A stretch of 64,000 nucleotides of DNA from Hymenopellis radicata (taxonomy: Eukaryota; Basidiomycota; Agaricomycetes; Agaricales; Physalacriaceae). Position numbers and translations under genes: made by a program. Below, in pieces: positions 43,883 through 54,895 of the stretch. The notes below the pieces were generated by a model. That model was not told the origin of the DNA. It saw only the letters and a list, made by a program, of their open reading frames with translations, and made no database searches. The number at the start of each line of letters is the position of its first letter. Within the stretch, counting starts at the first letter, position 1. The DNA is taken from assembly GCA_015501595.1 (NCBI GenBank), contig JADNRX010000018.1, positions 186,001-250,000 of the forward strand, in the 5' to 3' direction.

Positions 43883-45629
43883 ATGCCCCGTCGCAGTCAG
43901 CATATCATAGCAGTTCTGCTGTTTCTGACCCTTTGCCTTTTCTGGATGCTCACAGCCCTCTTGTCTCCTCCCATCACAGACCTTGCGGAAGCCAGTTCTT
44001 CAGCGACGGAATTTGGCTCGGCGACGCTGCAGAACGGCTTCCCAGAGACAACGATCCCTGGAAATGCAGTTGTCCATGGATTTACGGTTCTGGATAATGT
44101 CTATTTGAGAGGAGGGACGTTCTTTATCGTCACAAAGAACATAAGCGCGTTTCCTGAGCGCAGGTTCATTATCTCACGTCCCGCTGAACTGGGACGAGGC
44201 GATGAACCGACAGACAAGGTAGCTTCGACTATTTTTATGCTTATTTTGGTGACCGCTTTCTTTAGGAACTCCGATTCATCAATTTAGACGTAGCCGGGGG
44301 AATTCTAGGAGCAGAAAACATACCACTTCAAGGGACTACGGTCATTGTTTACGACTCGCCTACCTTTATAAGGGTCATTCCCCCTTCTCTTGACCCATAA
44401 TCTTAGCTCACTTGCTTTCAGCATCTATATCATTGGTTCGGAGAAATCATCCTCGGTTTCTGGCGGGTCTACTCCAAGCTTGCTGAAACCGAGGGATCAG
44501 TGCCACCTCCCGGCCGATTCATTATACCTGTACGTCTCATACACAAGCAATTAGCTCGTACTTGACTGACGGAATGTTGGTCTAGTTTGCTTCTTCAAGT
44601 GGATGGCGGGATGGTCCTAATGTAGATGCTATTCTTATGCGTGCGGCTTTCCCGGATGCCTCTATCGAGTGTTCCGAACTCTGGGACGACTTGCGAGCCA
44701 TCGACAGAACTATCAAATTCGATAGACTGGTCATTATAAACCGGGCCGCTGCTCACAGACAGTAAGCTTTTTGTCTGTTGGCGGACCGTTCGCTCAAGCT
44801 CGTATTCGTTGTTATAGCCGCCTTGGAAACGTCTGGCACAAGATGATAGCCAGTACCATGGCGCTCACTGTCGCCGACGACTTCTGGTTGCCCATACGCG
44901 AGTCGATTGTTCGTAGTTTAGTCGGCCGCATTCCAGTCGTCACAGGCCAGGTGCCGTTGGTAACCTACGTGTCTCGTCAAAGAGGGAGACGGCGGCGTTT
45001 GCTCGATGATGATCATGACAATCTAGTTGCGGCGTTGACGGAACTGTGTGACGAGGGTATTTGTGACTTCAGAGTAGTTGAACTGGAGACTATGTCGCTG
45101 AGGCAACAGGTCGATACCATGGCCAGGACAACAGTACGTCGCTTCTCGAAATACCACCAAACTGTTACTAATCGACGGGGTTAGGTCATGATTGGCGTCC
45201 ATGGTAATGGGCTTACCCATGAACTCTGGATGCCTCGAACGCCGAAGTCAAGTGTTATCGAGATTTTCTATCCGGAGTGTAAGTCATTTCTAGCAGATTT
45301 GATTTTCAGTGCTTACCGCCAAACTTAGGCTACCTCTTCGACTACGAAATGTTAGCACGGAACATGGGCCATAAGGTACTCGAATCGTCTTCTTTGTTGA
45401 CGTTCCTCGTCGATTGTCATCATTGTTAGCATTATGCTGTTTGGAACGACACATTCTTGACGTATCCCAAGGGCGAGTGGCATCAGGTAGAAAGCTTCAC
45501 CTAGTTGTATAGTGCGTGCTGAGAGTTCTACAGAAATTTGGTGCCGATGATCCAGAGTTCCAGGGTGTCAAGATCCCAGTGCATGGCCCGTCGGTGGCTC
45601 GTCTCATCAAGGAACGGTTGAGCGAGTAG
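43883..45629 (+). CDS. GT61-family (DUF563) glycosyltransferase, type II membrane protein
   Basis: The start at 43883 gives MPRRSQHIIAVLLFLTLCLF, a short cytosolic tail and signal anchor typical of Golgi glycosyltransferases. Exons continue with YLRGGTFFIVTKNI, LRFINLDVAGGILGAENIPL, HLYHWFGEIILGFWRVYSKL (the conserved His/Trp/Glu region), VTYVSRQRGRRRRL, and MIGVHGNGLTHELWMP, the GxHGxGL signature of EOGT/GT61-like enzymes. It ends KFGADDPEFQGVKIPVH and SVARLIKERLSE, stop 45627-45629. About seven short introns are readable. The exon around 44765-44815 is the least certain. Donor and acceptor sugars cannot be read from sequence. It lies between two lactonase-pathway-like genes but has no evident functional link to them. 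Confidence 0.82.
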
Positions 45630-46108
45630 ACACTGTAACAGGAAGTCGGCAGATCAGGAGAAGAGAGATTCCGTCTTGTATTCGCATTATCATCGCCGTA
45701 TCGGCACGCTTTGCCGCATGGCCACCGTTCCAATACGCACCTTTCTTTCTGAGAGCCAATGTAACCGATTTAAACAGACTGTGTTGTGCGAGTATCCAAA
45801 CTGCGCTCCCCTACCCGGTACCACATAAACTCATCGCAATCATGATTTGGAGATCACGAACACTCTCCCAGAAACCGACCAACGCTGGTTCTTCACCTCG
45901 CTTTATGACTCTCAAATCTTTCACTGATCTTCTAGCTCCCTCCCTCGCTTGTTCAGGACCTCCGGGGTGTTAGAAACCGAGAGAGACGCGTCGACAGTCG
46001 GGTTGTCGGGACTGTTCAGGTGCGGTGAACTCGCAATCTGTTGAAACCTGCAAGCAATTTAGGACCTGTGTCAAACTTTGGACATCAATCACCAGACCTT
46101 ATCACAAG

Positions 46109-47323
46109 TTACAACCACACAAACGCCGTCCTAGTAAGCACCTCTGTATTCCTCGCCACCTCAACCATGTTCTTCCCTCCCTCGGTTCGCTTGAATACCG
46201 CCACCCCACCCTCCCCTACCACGCCACTCATGACCAAATACTCCCCATGCTCGCCGCCGAACTCCATGCCACGAATCTGATTGATACCCGTATAAACCTG
46301 ATTCACCAGTTTGAGCTCCCCTTCGCAGTATTCAAAGATGGCAACCGAGTCGCCGCGAGGGAGAGTCGTGCCCGTGTTGCGGTTCGACACGTAGACGTAT
46401 GGGGTCGGGAACTTGTGCGATGGAGTGGGAATCAGGATCTCACCAGCGGCGTACGCTGCACCTTCCGGCGCATCGGAGGGGACTATGGATACATTGGCGA
46501 GAAGTGCAGATGTGTTGGTAGAGCCGAGGACTGGGATTGCCTGTACGGTTAGCGTGGAGGACAGTTCGTGTAGAGTGTAGAGGAGCTCGTCTACAGTACG
46601 CATCAATAAGAGAAACCGACGTAGGGGTGAAAGAAGCAAGCACCGTAAATGACAATATGCCTTGGTCCACTACCCTTGGGTTGATCAATCGAACCAGCTA
46701 TTTTCCAGTTCCCTGGCGAACCGTCCTCGACGAGACGCCAGATAGTGTCCGATCCCTGCAAAAAAGGCCCTTCAAGATTGTGCTTGTCTTCAAAGTAACA
46801 GAACACCAACCAAATCAGGTATGAAAACCTCAGTCTTGTATTGGTATGCCATATGTGGATGGGAAACACCTCCCTCCGGAGGAGGAAAAGTAATAACCCC
46901 ACTGTCAGACACGTCAAGGTTCAACGGCGAGTCCGTGGTCGGAATAATACGTCCATTCCCGCCACTGTAGTTAACGACAGCGAGTTGACCACTCGTGAGG
47001 GGAGCCGCGTGGGCGGGTCTGAGACCGCCACTCGATACCGTTACGACCGCATCTGAGAGTACTCCTTCGGGCGTAACAGAAAACGATTGGACAGCACCAT
47101 CGTTGTTTTGATTGACGGCACTGTGTGCTGTTAGATAGAGGGGAACAGGTAATATCGGTACTCACTACAGAACGCTTTCGTTTGTAGGATGCAAAGTGAT
47201 CCACGAACAGTTGGCGCCAGTAGGATACTTGCCGGCCAGAGAAAGCGTCGAAGCCGCCGGGTTGAAGAGATATGTCGCAACAAAAAGATCATAGCCGCCT
47301 GCAAGAATAGTGAAGTTAACCAT
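46109..47323 (-). CDS. Seven-bladed beta-propeller lactonase (6PGL / CMLE-like)
   Basis: The start at 47323 gives MVNFTILAGGYDLFVATYLF, the opening blade of the lactonase family (PF10282-type, including fungal carboxy-cis,cis-muconate lactonising enzyme and YbhE/6-phosphogluconolactonase). Exons follow with TLHPTNESVLY, AVNQNNDGAVQSFSVTPEGV, GQLAVVNYSGGNGRIIP, GSDTIWRLVEDGSPGNWKI, KGSGPRHIVIY, DELLYTLHELSSTL and PYVYVSNRN (blade-edge motif), ending VEVARNTEVLTRTAFVWL. Stop at 46109-46111. Four short introns join in frame. No signal peptide is evident. Substrate is undecided between a muconolactone and a sugar lactone. Its nearness to the CMD/hydrolase fusion gives mild support for aromatic catabolism. 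Confidence 0.82.
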
Positions 47324-47729
47324 GACGCCGTGCGGGAAGTTATAGTAACTTCGATGTTTTATGGATGAAGCTCCTGGTCATCTGCCATTAATGGGCGGTT
47401 AGCGGTCCGCAGCAATCCGTCCAATTGCGCGACGCTAAACGAAAGCGAAGGTATCAGGCGGGCGTACGCGTCTCGTGATGTGTGTGCGTGAAAGTAGCCG
47501 TTTAAATACAGGCATTTCGACCGCCTTCACATACAGTGAGCGTCGATTCCTCCATCACCCAAGTAAAGCGGGCATGAAGCGTCGCGAGTCCAGCTGACAT
47601 GATGGCAGGAGGCAGGAGTCGATCATGCGTCTTTTTCTGGTCGCCATATTTAATTATGAAAGCGCAACTCATTCTTGACTACAGACAAAAGAAAGGTATA
47701 TGACATACGGCTACGGAGTATTATCATTA

Positions 47730-49899
47730 TTAGATAGTCCATGAATGTCCGGAATGAAAACCCTCACCCTGCACCTTGCAAAAACCGTCTGCTTCCCACC
47801 GCTCACTTCCAACACCACTTGCAACAATGAAAAGGTCGTTGGGATCATACTTGCTCTTGATCTCGCTTAACCTATCATAGTTGGGTCCGTAAAAGGTAGT
47901 TTGAAAATGCGGCTCTATCGAGTCGGCCTCGTTGGAGTACGAGCCAGCATGCGTCCCGATAACTTCTTCCATAATCGGGAGTTGGACCTTTTGGAAGAGC
48001 TCTTTGAGCGCCTGAACCTCAAACGGTGCCGTGTCATCCGCCCAAGGATTGTCAGCGATGATCTAGACGCTAGTCAGCACGAAAGAAAGTATGACCGTCC
48101 GCATAACACGCACATGAGTCTTAGCCGTTCTCCATTTTGGGTGGACAGCAGAATCAATGTACGCGTTCTTCGAAACTTGTCCTAATGACCCGAGGGTCAG
48201 CTAAAGCACTTTGCGAAAAAGACATAGACATACCTCCAGCAACTAGATGACCCAACACGCTGAACGGAAGAGTCAGCCTTGGAACCACGGAAAGGAAGTC
48301 GTCATTTACGAGGTGGACCCAGCCTCGAAAAGCTTCGTGTACATTCGCCCAATGGCATGCGGCGAATTTAGATAGACGTCCTCGCTAAAGAACCTGGAGC
48401 CCATGAACACATTCGTGCCGACGTCCTCGTCCGGACTAGTAACTGCGTCGTTGAAGTTCATTTCTTTGATAGAATGGGCACTGATTATGCCCTCATTCGC
48501 CACGACATCGTCCAAGAAGGGTTGCATACCCGCCGTCGCGTCTTCCGCATTAACATTCGGGAAATAGGTGGACACAAGCAGATTCAACTCAGACTCGGAC
48601 GACGCGTTTCGGGCGGCGAAAAAGTACTGCGCGGGATGTAAATCGTCCATGTCGAAGATATGTTCCGCGTGCAAGCGCATGATATTGCCAAACGCGTTCG
48701 AACCTTTGGTGCTAATAACGGTAATGGACCTCGTGCCATTGAATGCGGGGAAAGTGCGGAAAGTCGCGGATACAATGACGCCCCATGAGCCAGCGCCGCC
48801 ACCACGAAGAGCCCAGAACACTAGAACACATGGTGAGTTGGGCGAAATAAGCGGGAAAGACAAGACTGACGATCGCTGTTTTGGGTTTCATCAACAGTGA
48901 TAATTTCTGCATCCCCAGTCACAACGGTGAACTCTATGGAGTTGTTAGACACGTTCGACATCAACATACCAAATGCCTACGAAGGACGTTGTCGGCCGCC
49001 AAACCAAAAAGAGGAGAAAGCGGTGAATGCCCGCCAGCTTGAATGTATCCTCCTGCGGCTACGACAGTGGCTGCAGCTCCACCAACAACAATTTTGCCCT
49101 GAGCCTTGGCCGCTGGGTAAAGCAAATTCAGACGAACACCGCTACCAACTGTGACCGCCGAGCCTTTGCTGTTAGTGCCGATTTGAAAGTCATCATGGAA
49201 CGAAATGTTCCGGAAGAGATGAGTCGATATGAGAAGTGAGTTGCGCGCAGTGGATCGGCCAAGGTAATCATGTCCGGAAGCTTTGACAGAAACTCTCAGG
49301 TTGTAGGCCTCTGCGAAGGCAATGCCAGCCTAAACAAAGGCTCAGAAAGTAATATGGGGGATTTAAACGTTGCTTTTGCTTACCTTGACATCTTCGGGTG
49401 TGGTGGCCAGAACCGCATACAGAGGAACGTTTCCTTGTGCACAGTTTCCGGTTGTATCGCGGAAACAGATTTGTGGAGGGACAGCTTCGTAATCCTGGGT
49501 TCAGCCAATAAGCAGGAGTCAGGAGGCTGCAGGACGCAGCGAAACGGGTACCTGCTCCCAATTGACCTACGTTGCCGCGACGTCAACAAGGATGATTTGA
49601 GAGAGGTCAAGAAACGCTACCTGATCCATTGCACCAGGGATATCACCTCGAAACGTAGAACTGGTCCATTCAGCATCCGTACATCCACCATGGTCCTTGC
49701 AGAATTGGCCTGAAGGGACAACCGTAGCAAGGCGCCCAAAGATAGACGCGTTCAATGCACTCCAAGCGTATTCTGTGGGGAACCCCGCGTCTCCTGGCGC
49801 ATTACGACAGGATTTCGCGCTGGCCCGAAGCGTTGAAACGGATAAGGTGAGGAGCACCTGAAGGATATCGAGTCGCGGTGGGCCTTGGATTAAAGACAT
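47730..49899 (-). CDS. Secreted FAD-linked oxidoreductase (BBE-type), intact copy
   Basis: The start at 49899 gives MSLIQGPPRLDILQVLLTLS, a signal peptide ending about RASA; an ATG 33 bp upstream would bury it. Then KSCRNAPGDAGFPTEYAW, a Cys-containing N-terminus, and the PCMH FAD domain with ASGHDYLGRS (predicted histidyl-FAD link) and GGHSPLSPLFGLAADNVL. The latter lacks the Cys that makes bicovalent flavin in many BBE enzymes. WALRGGGAGSWG and a C-terminal YDPNDLFIVASGVGSERW follow; stop at 47730. At least seven introns join in frame. Such enzymes oxidise alcohols, sugars or specialised metabolites with oxygen; the substrate is unknown. It is the parent or sister of the truncated copy at 0.7-2.3 kb. 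Confidence 0.85.
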
Positions 49900-49936
49900 G
49901 AGAGTAGTAGGCCCCTTCTGGATGAGAGCCAAGCCC

Positions 49937-49945
49937 TTTTATATG
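49937..49945 (-). promoter_or_regulatory. TATA box of the FAD oxidoreductase
   Basis: TTTTATATG lies about 38 bp upstream of the start codon at 49899. A transcription start about 30 bp downstream would fall at about 49907, which supports the internal start over the ATG at 49932. Confidence 0.4.
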
Positions 49946-50682
49946 CGCAAAGCGATAATCTATCGGTCATAGCTTTAGATGCTCGTCCGACTGCGGATAA
50001 ATTCAGTTTCACTGACACAGATAGAACGGCAGCCGAAAGCAGCTCCTACTGACCGATTAGCCAGAAGTTCATCTACAAACATCAAAAGCTAAGAGCATCG
50101 GATGTCCGAGTCGGACGGCCGTTGACGTGCAAGACGTTCGCGGGTAGTCTTGATGCTATTGTATGCGTTTCAACACGAGGATGAGTATCCATATAAGTCG
50201 TATAAGGCTCACGAGGTCGTGTCGGCCGTCCGTTTCCTCAGACTGGACGGTACGCGTTTGCGTATGCCAGCTCGTTCATCGCGTGTCACGACTTCACCAG
50301 CACTGAATAGTCGACCTTCCTATCGGGTAATCGGGTAGCAGCTTGAGCGTACGTTGAAAGACCCAGGAAAGACCATGGACGCCAAGAAACGAAGGGAGCG
50401 TGGTTGTTTATTGTTTGGCTGCGGGCGGTTCTGCGATCACGTTGATGCGCAACTGGCGCGAAACCACCAACCCAGCCAGAGCATTAAGTTGTAGGCCGAA
50501 GAGTACGCTTACATCCTTAACTCCAACTGGTCTGGAATCTGTCAAACTTCAAGGTCTTCACCTGGTAAGTATGCAATCCTCTCTGCATTTAGTCTTAGAG
50601 TACTGCATACACAGCATCAGCACAGCATGCATGGAATACGCTACGGCATCCTCGCAGTCTTATGTCTTCGCTCGACATCTCA
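49946..50682. other. Intergenic, no gene seen
   Basis: Short plus frames at 50150-50338 and 50400-50723 have no motif; the second runs into the transposon terminus. Nothing else is supported. Confidence 0.4.
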
Positions 50683-50690
50683 CCTGGTTT

Positions 50691-50848
50691 CACCAAGTGT
50701 TCCCACTTAACCGACCTAGTTAGGTCCCCATCCCTATCCAGGATGGCGACCTAACTAGGTCGGTTAAGCCTTTATTTACCACTGGATGTAATACAGGTTA
50801 ATATTAGGGACTTATAGCCATCTGAGAGCACGGGGACGGGGCCGATCC
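50691..50848 (+). repeat. Left terminal inverted repeat
   Basis: Identical over about 158 bp to the reverse complement of 53438-53595, up to GGGGCCGATCC. It includes the 21-bp stem-loop at 50706-50768 and a TTAATATTA motif. Confidence 0.8.
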
Positions 50849-51211
50849 TCCCGACGGACATCACACGCCGGCGTCATTACACCTGCTATCATTGATGCCG
50901 TCTCATCGCAATCAGACCGGTCCCGCTCATCATCCCGCCGTCGCCGTGACTGTCTCTGCCGCCGTCGCACATTTATCCCATAAAGCAATTAACAAAAATG
51001 TATAATTGTAAAGAATACAGTAATACCACGGGCAATGAACTGTGAATCTACGACTGGTACTGACATGTCACAGTCGCGCCTACTCACGAGTCGTCATCGG
51101 CGCTGTCAACAAATTCGGAGGACGTGATGCGACGCGGCACGCCTCTGCCTAGGCGGGTATTCATCACCGTCCTCATCGCCAGCTCCTCCGCAAGCACCGG
51201 CCTCCTCGACT

Positions 51212-51603
51212 TCATCCTTTGGTGTCGGAAGGCAACGAAGCACGCCGCGCATCGCTGTTGTCCCTCACGAACTCTGCAGACTTGCCGGCTGACCCGCCCG
51301 TTTTCGCGCGCTTCGGTGACGGCACCTTAGAACCATTCTCCTTCCTGCGCTTGTGGGTGCTGTTGACTTTCGGTAGCGACGACGCACTTAATGGGGAGGA
51401 GAGTGCCATCACGAGAATGCTGGAATGTAGTGTCGGTTGGCGCGTTGGTAGAAGAAGACAATACACTCACCAGATACCAAAATCCCTGACCCCGCAGAGT
51501 TCCCCTTGCCCAGTCCAACAACGGTCTTTCTAATGGCGCCGCACTCTGGCTTGGTGCACAGGTCCTCATCAGTCAGACGCACATTAGAACTGGCCAGCGA
51601 CAT
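51212..51603 (-). CDS. Small hypothetical basic protein inside the transposon
   Basis: Two exons joined by a 55-60 bp intron. The first starts MSLASSNVRLTDEDLCTKPE and contains CGAIRKTVVGLGKGNSAGSG. The second is Ser/Lys/Arg-rich (THKRRKENGSKV, PSPKRAKTGG), resembling a nuclear localisation signal. No family is recognised. It may be an element-encoded accessory protein or captured host sequence. Confidence 0.3.
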
Positions 51604-52361
51604 CGGGCGTTCTGCATACGGGATTGACGACCTTCCGGGGGTCCAGGGGGAAGGAAAAAGCGCACAGACGGTGCGAAAACTTTTCTGAATGGTGGTGGGT
51701 TTATTCAGGCAAAAATGGCTTGATGGTGGTGGTCGGAGGGAAAGTAACCAGCTGTGAACAGCGTTCGATCACCGTCCGGATCGTTCGGATCGGTCTTCCG
51801 ATCATGAGCGGAACGAGTTCGTTGACGCTCGGGACGGTGACGACGGGCTCGGAGTAGCAATACAAGTGTCGGTATTTACTACTGTACATATATATAATAG
51901 CTGTCGAGTACAATTTTGATGATACTTTGTGATGTAGATGTGGAAATGACCTTACGTGGATAGTATCCCATTGCAATATCCTAATTATGTGTGTGAGGAC
52001 GTCCGCGACGCTTGGATGGTGGGCTGATGTAGATGTTACAGAACTTACAGATGTCTGCCCCTTCTGTAGAGATGTAATAACATTAGAAGTAGTGCTTAGT
52101 TGGAGACGGAAGATGTCTTAGATACCATCCTCGAGCAAGTGTGAGTACTGACATGACTTATAGGCCAAAAAAATTGACCAAAAAATAAAACACTCTTCCA
52201 TGCTATAGGAACATATCACACAATGTTTTAAGGCCTCAATTGTCTCCGTTGTCGTGCTGGAGCTTGTTGAAGTCGTCAAAAACCACTCGGTCCGATCATC
52301 CGAGTGGCATTCTAGCAGCGTTCAACTTGCCTTCCTACCACCATCTTGCCTCTTACCGCGA

Positions 52362-53225
52362 TGGCACCTCAACGACCAGGTGCCATCTGGCTCTCTACCT
52401 TCGTGTGTGTGCCCTCCTGGGCTCTCCTGCTTTTGTTTTCTTGCTTTTTTGTGTATGGATCTCTCTCCGCGGCTTTCAACAGCTGCAGATAATGTTGTGG
52501 ACGACTATTCGCAGTTTCTGCTCCGACGACGAGCACACCGCTACGTGTCAGCCTCCAGGACGGAGCTGTAGTACCTCCGGAGGATGAGCGCCGGTTTGAG
52601 GCAGCTGGATCAGCCTGTCTTCCAGGTTGGAGTTGGATTTCTGGAGCGGGATGGCATCGTGGATGCATCCTCCTTCCAAAGGTGCGAATTTCCTCCCTGT
52701 TTTTTTTGTTCATCTGGTGATGCTATGTTCACCCTCTCCGCCGCGTCATCAACCGACTTGTTCTCCTCCCCATCGCGCGCAAAGTATGGCATTCAACGCA
52801 ACAAGGTCATCGTCAACGCCAGCAAACGCCTCACGCTCGCACAGGTCTTTGACGCTGGTGTATATTTGACTGCGATAACGAGTGAACGTTCAGCAATACG
52901 TGCTCCATGTTTACGGCCGCGGCGGTGTCACAGGATGGTAGCATCAGGCTTGGTATTATGCCCGCTTGATGCCTCCCCGTCGAGGGACTCAAGGCTGGGG
53001 GGCGCGCCCTGTACGCAGGAGAGACTGGACAGCTTCGTGGCGACTGCTCAACAGGTCAAGCAACTTGGGAGGTTACGCTGGTGGTGGGTGGGAGGGCCGG
53101 ACGCTACTAGGATGAGCAAGGTCGACGAGCTCCTGGATGGTAATGGCAACGATGATGAGGCGCCCTTGCAGCAGAAGCGTCGCATTTCAAAGCGCTGCGC
53201 TGTATTTCGTCGACGGCGCCGATGA
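52362..53225 (+). other. Possible decayed coding region inside the transposon
   Basis: A frame starting MAPQRPGAIWLSTFVCV has a strong hydrophobic segment (WALLLLFSCFFVYG). Downstream frames give VVPPEDERRFEAAGSACL and RAKYGIQRNKVIVNASKRL, and end in a basic tail (KRRISKRCAVFRRRRR). The pieces sit in different frames and cannot be joined with confidence. No transposase signature. Confidence 0.25.
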
Positions 53226-53437
53226 GGAGGGCGGTTCAGTTAGTACAAGGCGCAAACTTATATTTACGTGACGGTGGCGGCCTTATGCTGCCCATATATT
53301 TTCGTACAATTAATTGCATTTTTTTCGATTTATTTTGGCGGGAATACGGGGCAGGCGGTGAAGACAGCGATGGCAATGGCGGGATGATGAGCGGGAGCTA
53401 AGATGCCGGTCCGATCACGCAGTGATGTCAGGCGGGC

Positions 53438-53595
53438 GGATCGGCCCCGTCCCCGTGCTCTCAGATGGCTATAAGTCCCTAATATTAACCTGTATTACAT
53501 CCAGTGGTAAATAAAGGCTTAACCGACCTAGTTAGGTCGCCATCCTGGATAGGGATGGGGACCTAACTAGGTCGGTTAAGTGGGAACACTTGGTG
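53438..53595 (-). repeat. Right terminal inverted repeat
   Basis: Reverse-complement partner of 50691-50848, with the mirrored stem-loop just inside the terminus. Confidence 0.8.
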
Positions 53596-54003
53596 CCTGG
53601 TTTCCACCCCCCCAGTCTTTGATGCCTTCTTTCTGAATTACTGACACTCTGGTCCCGCTTGTTGAAGTCTAGCCTTAGGATCCTTCAGTAATTTCCCGTG
53701 GGCCGTGGCTTAAGCTTGTCGACTGAGGTAGATGCCTGACAAGCACGTTCATTTATTCACTGGACCCCTAGTCATCAGCGAGGATCAGCAAACAAACCAC
53801 CAAAATGGGAACAAGGCCGCAACGACCATCCGGGGCAACGTGCCTCGTTTTCCATCTGGCGGGCTCGCTTCTCAAGGCATCGTCCCAATGCGGCACAACG
53901 CGAAGATGCCCTTGTCCGCATTTATACTGTGTTCTCTGCGTTATAAAGGGCTTAAGCCGCTCCCTCCAGATGTAACTGAACTCACCTTCGTCCCTCCTTC
54001 ACC

Positions 54004-54577
54004 ATGCGTCTCTCTACGACCGCCCTTTTCGTTCTTTCATCAGTTCTGTCGTTCGCGACCTCCACCGAACTGTACCCAGGTGAGATTGGCATCGCGTGTC
54101 TAGCGCTATCTGAGTCTGACCACCAACCCAGATTGTGCTACAACATGTATTCACAACGCAGACTTCGGCGACTGCTCAAGCACGGATAATACCTGCCTGT
54201 GCAAGAGCTTTTCTTTCGTCAATAGCACGAGGTCGTGCTTTGAGGCCACTTGTAATAGTGGCGACTATGATAGCGCCATAGGCGTCTCGGCGGCGCTCTG
54301 CACAGCTGTGGTGTGTTCATAGTCTTCGTATTCGGTGTAGCACAGAGTCGCTGACTGCGTACATTCAGGGCGTGACCACCACCCCGTCGTCCGACGACGC
54401 TACTTCGACTTCGAGTGCTGATTCTTCTGAAAGGCAAGTTTGGTTCTTACTTGTTGAATTGTGAATACGCGGGCTGACCATTGTCGATGTAGCACCGACG
54501 ATAACAGCGCTGTCTCTCTCCACTCGATGACTGTCCCTTCGACAGTCTTGCTCCTTGTTATGGCTGCTTACCTGTAA
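54004..54577 (+). CDS. CFEM-domain protein, probable GPI-anchored
   Basis: Signal peptide MRLSTTALFVLSSVLSFATS is followed after an intron (54082-54131) by the eight-Cys CFEM domain: CATTC, GDC, DNTCLC, SC, ATC and ALC. The Asp before TCLC occupies the position that binds haem iron in characterised CFEM proteins. A Ser/Thr-rich linker and a hydrophobic C-terminus (VPSTVLLLVMAAYL) suggest a GPI-anchored cell-surface protein. The exon after AAL C-TAV joins GVTTTPSSDD across a GT-AG intron. The third intron uses a GC donor (GAAAG then GCAAGT) and ends at GATGTAG, giving SESTDD. Stop at 54575-54577. Family roles include haem or iron uptake and host or surface interaction. A TATA-like TTATAAAGG lies about 60 bp upstream. 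Confidence 0.85.
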
Positions 54578-54895
54578 CACTCAGCATACTTATTTATCCT
54601 GTAATCATTATTCTCTCCACAATTGCCGCGGCCACTGATAGATAGATTCACCTGTGTTATAACACTGATCAGTCGCGTTCATTTTCAGCTTCCTGGAACC
54701 ACGAGGAATGAGTACGAATCAACAATCTTGTCCAAGTTGAACTTAGCGCCTCCACCAACATGCCTTCGAGCATCTTGTCGCCAATTTGTTGAATGATCGA
54801 AACTCCGGCAGATCGGTCCGAGCTGAGTTGCTTCCGTCCTTCACGTTGCCTCTTGTTCTTCTACAACTATCTAAGTCTATCTTGCATTCAATTCA
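54578..54895. other. Intergenic, no gene seen
   Basis: Contains the CFEM 3' flank and the promoter of kelch gene A. Nothing else is recognised. Confidence 0.4.

Larger units (their letters stand above)
50691..53595. mobile_element. 2.9-kb DNA transposon with long TIRs and 8-bp target duplication
   Basis: Ends begin CACCAAGTGTTCCCACTTAA in inverted orientation and are identical for about 158 bp, with weaker similarity for another hundred or so. CCTGGTTT flanks both sides (50683-50690 and 53596-53603). The 8-bp duplication is typical of hAT and some other superfamilies such as KDZ, but the long TIR is unusual for hAT. Each TIR contains a near-perfect stem of 21 bp (50706-50726 with 50748-50768) with a second small palindrome in the loop. 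The interior has frames on both strands but no recognisable transposase. Identical TIRs suggest recent movement. It interrupts intergenic DNA. Confidence 0.8.
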
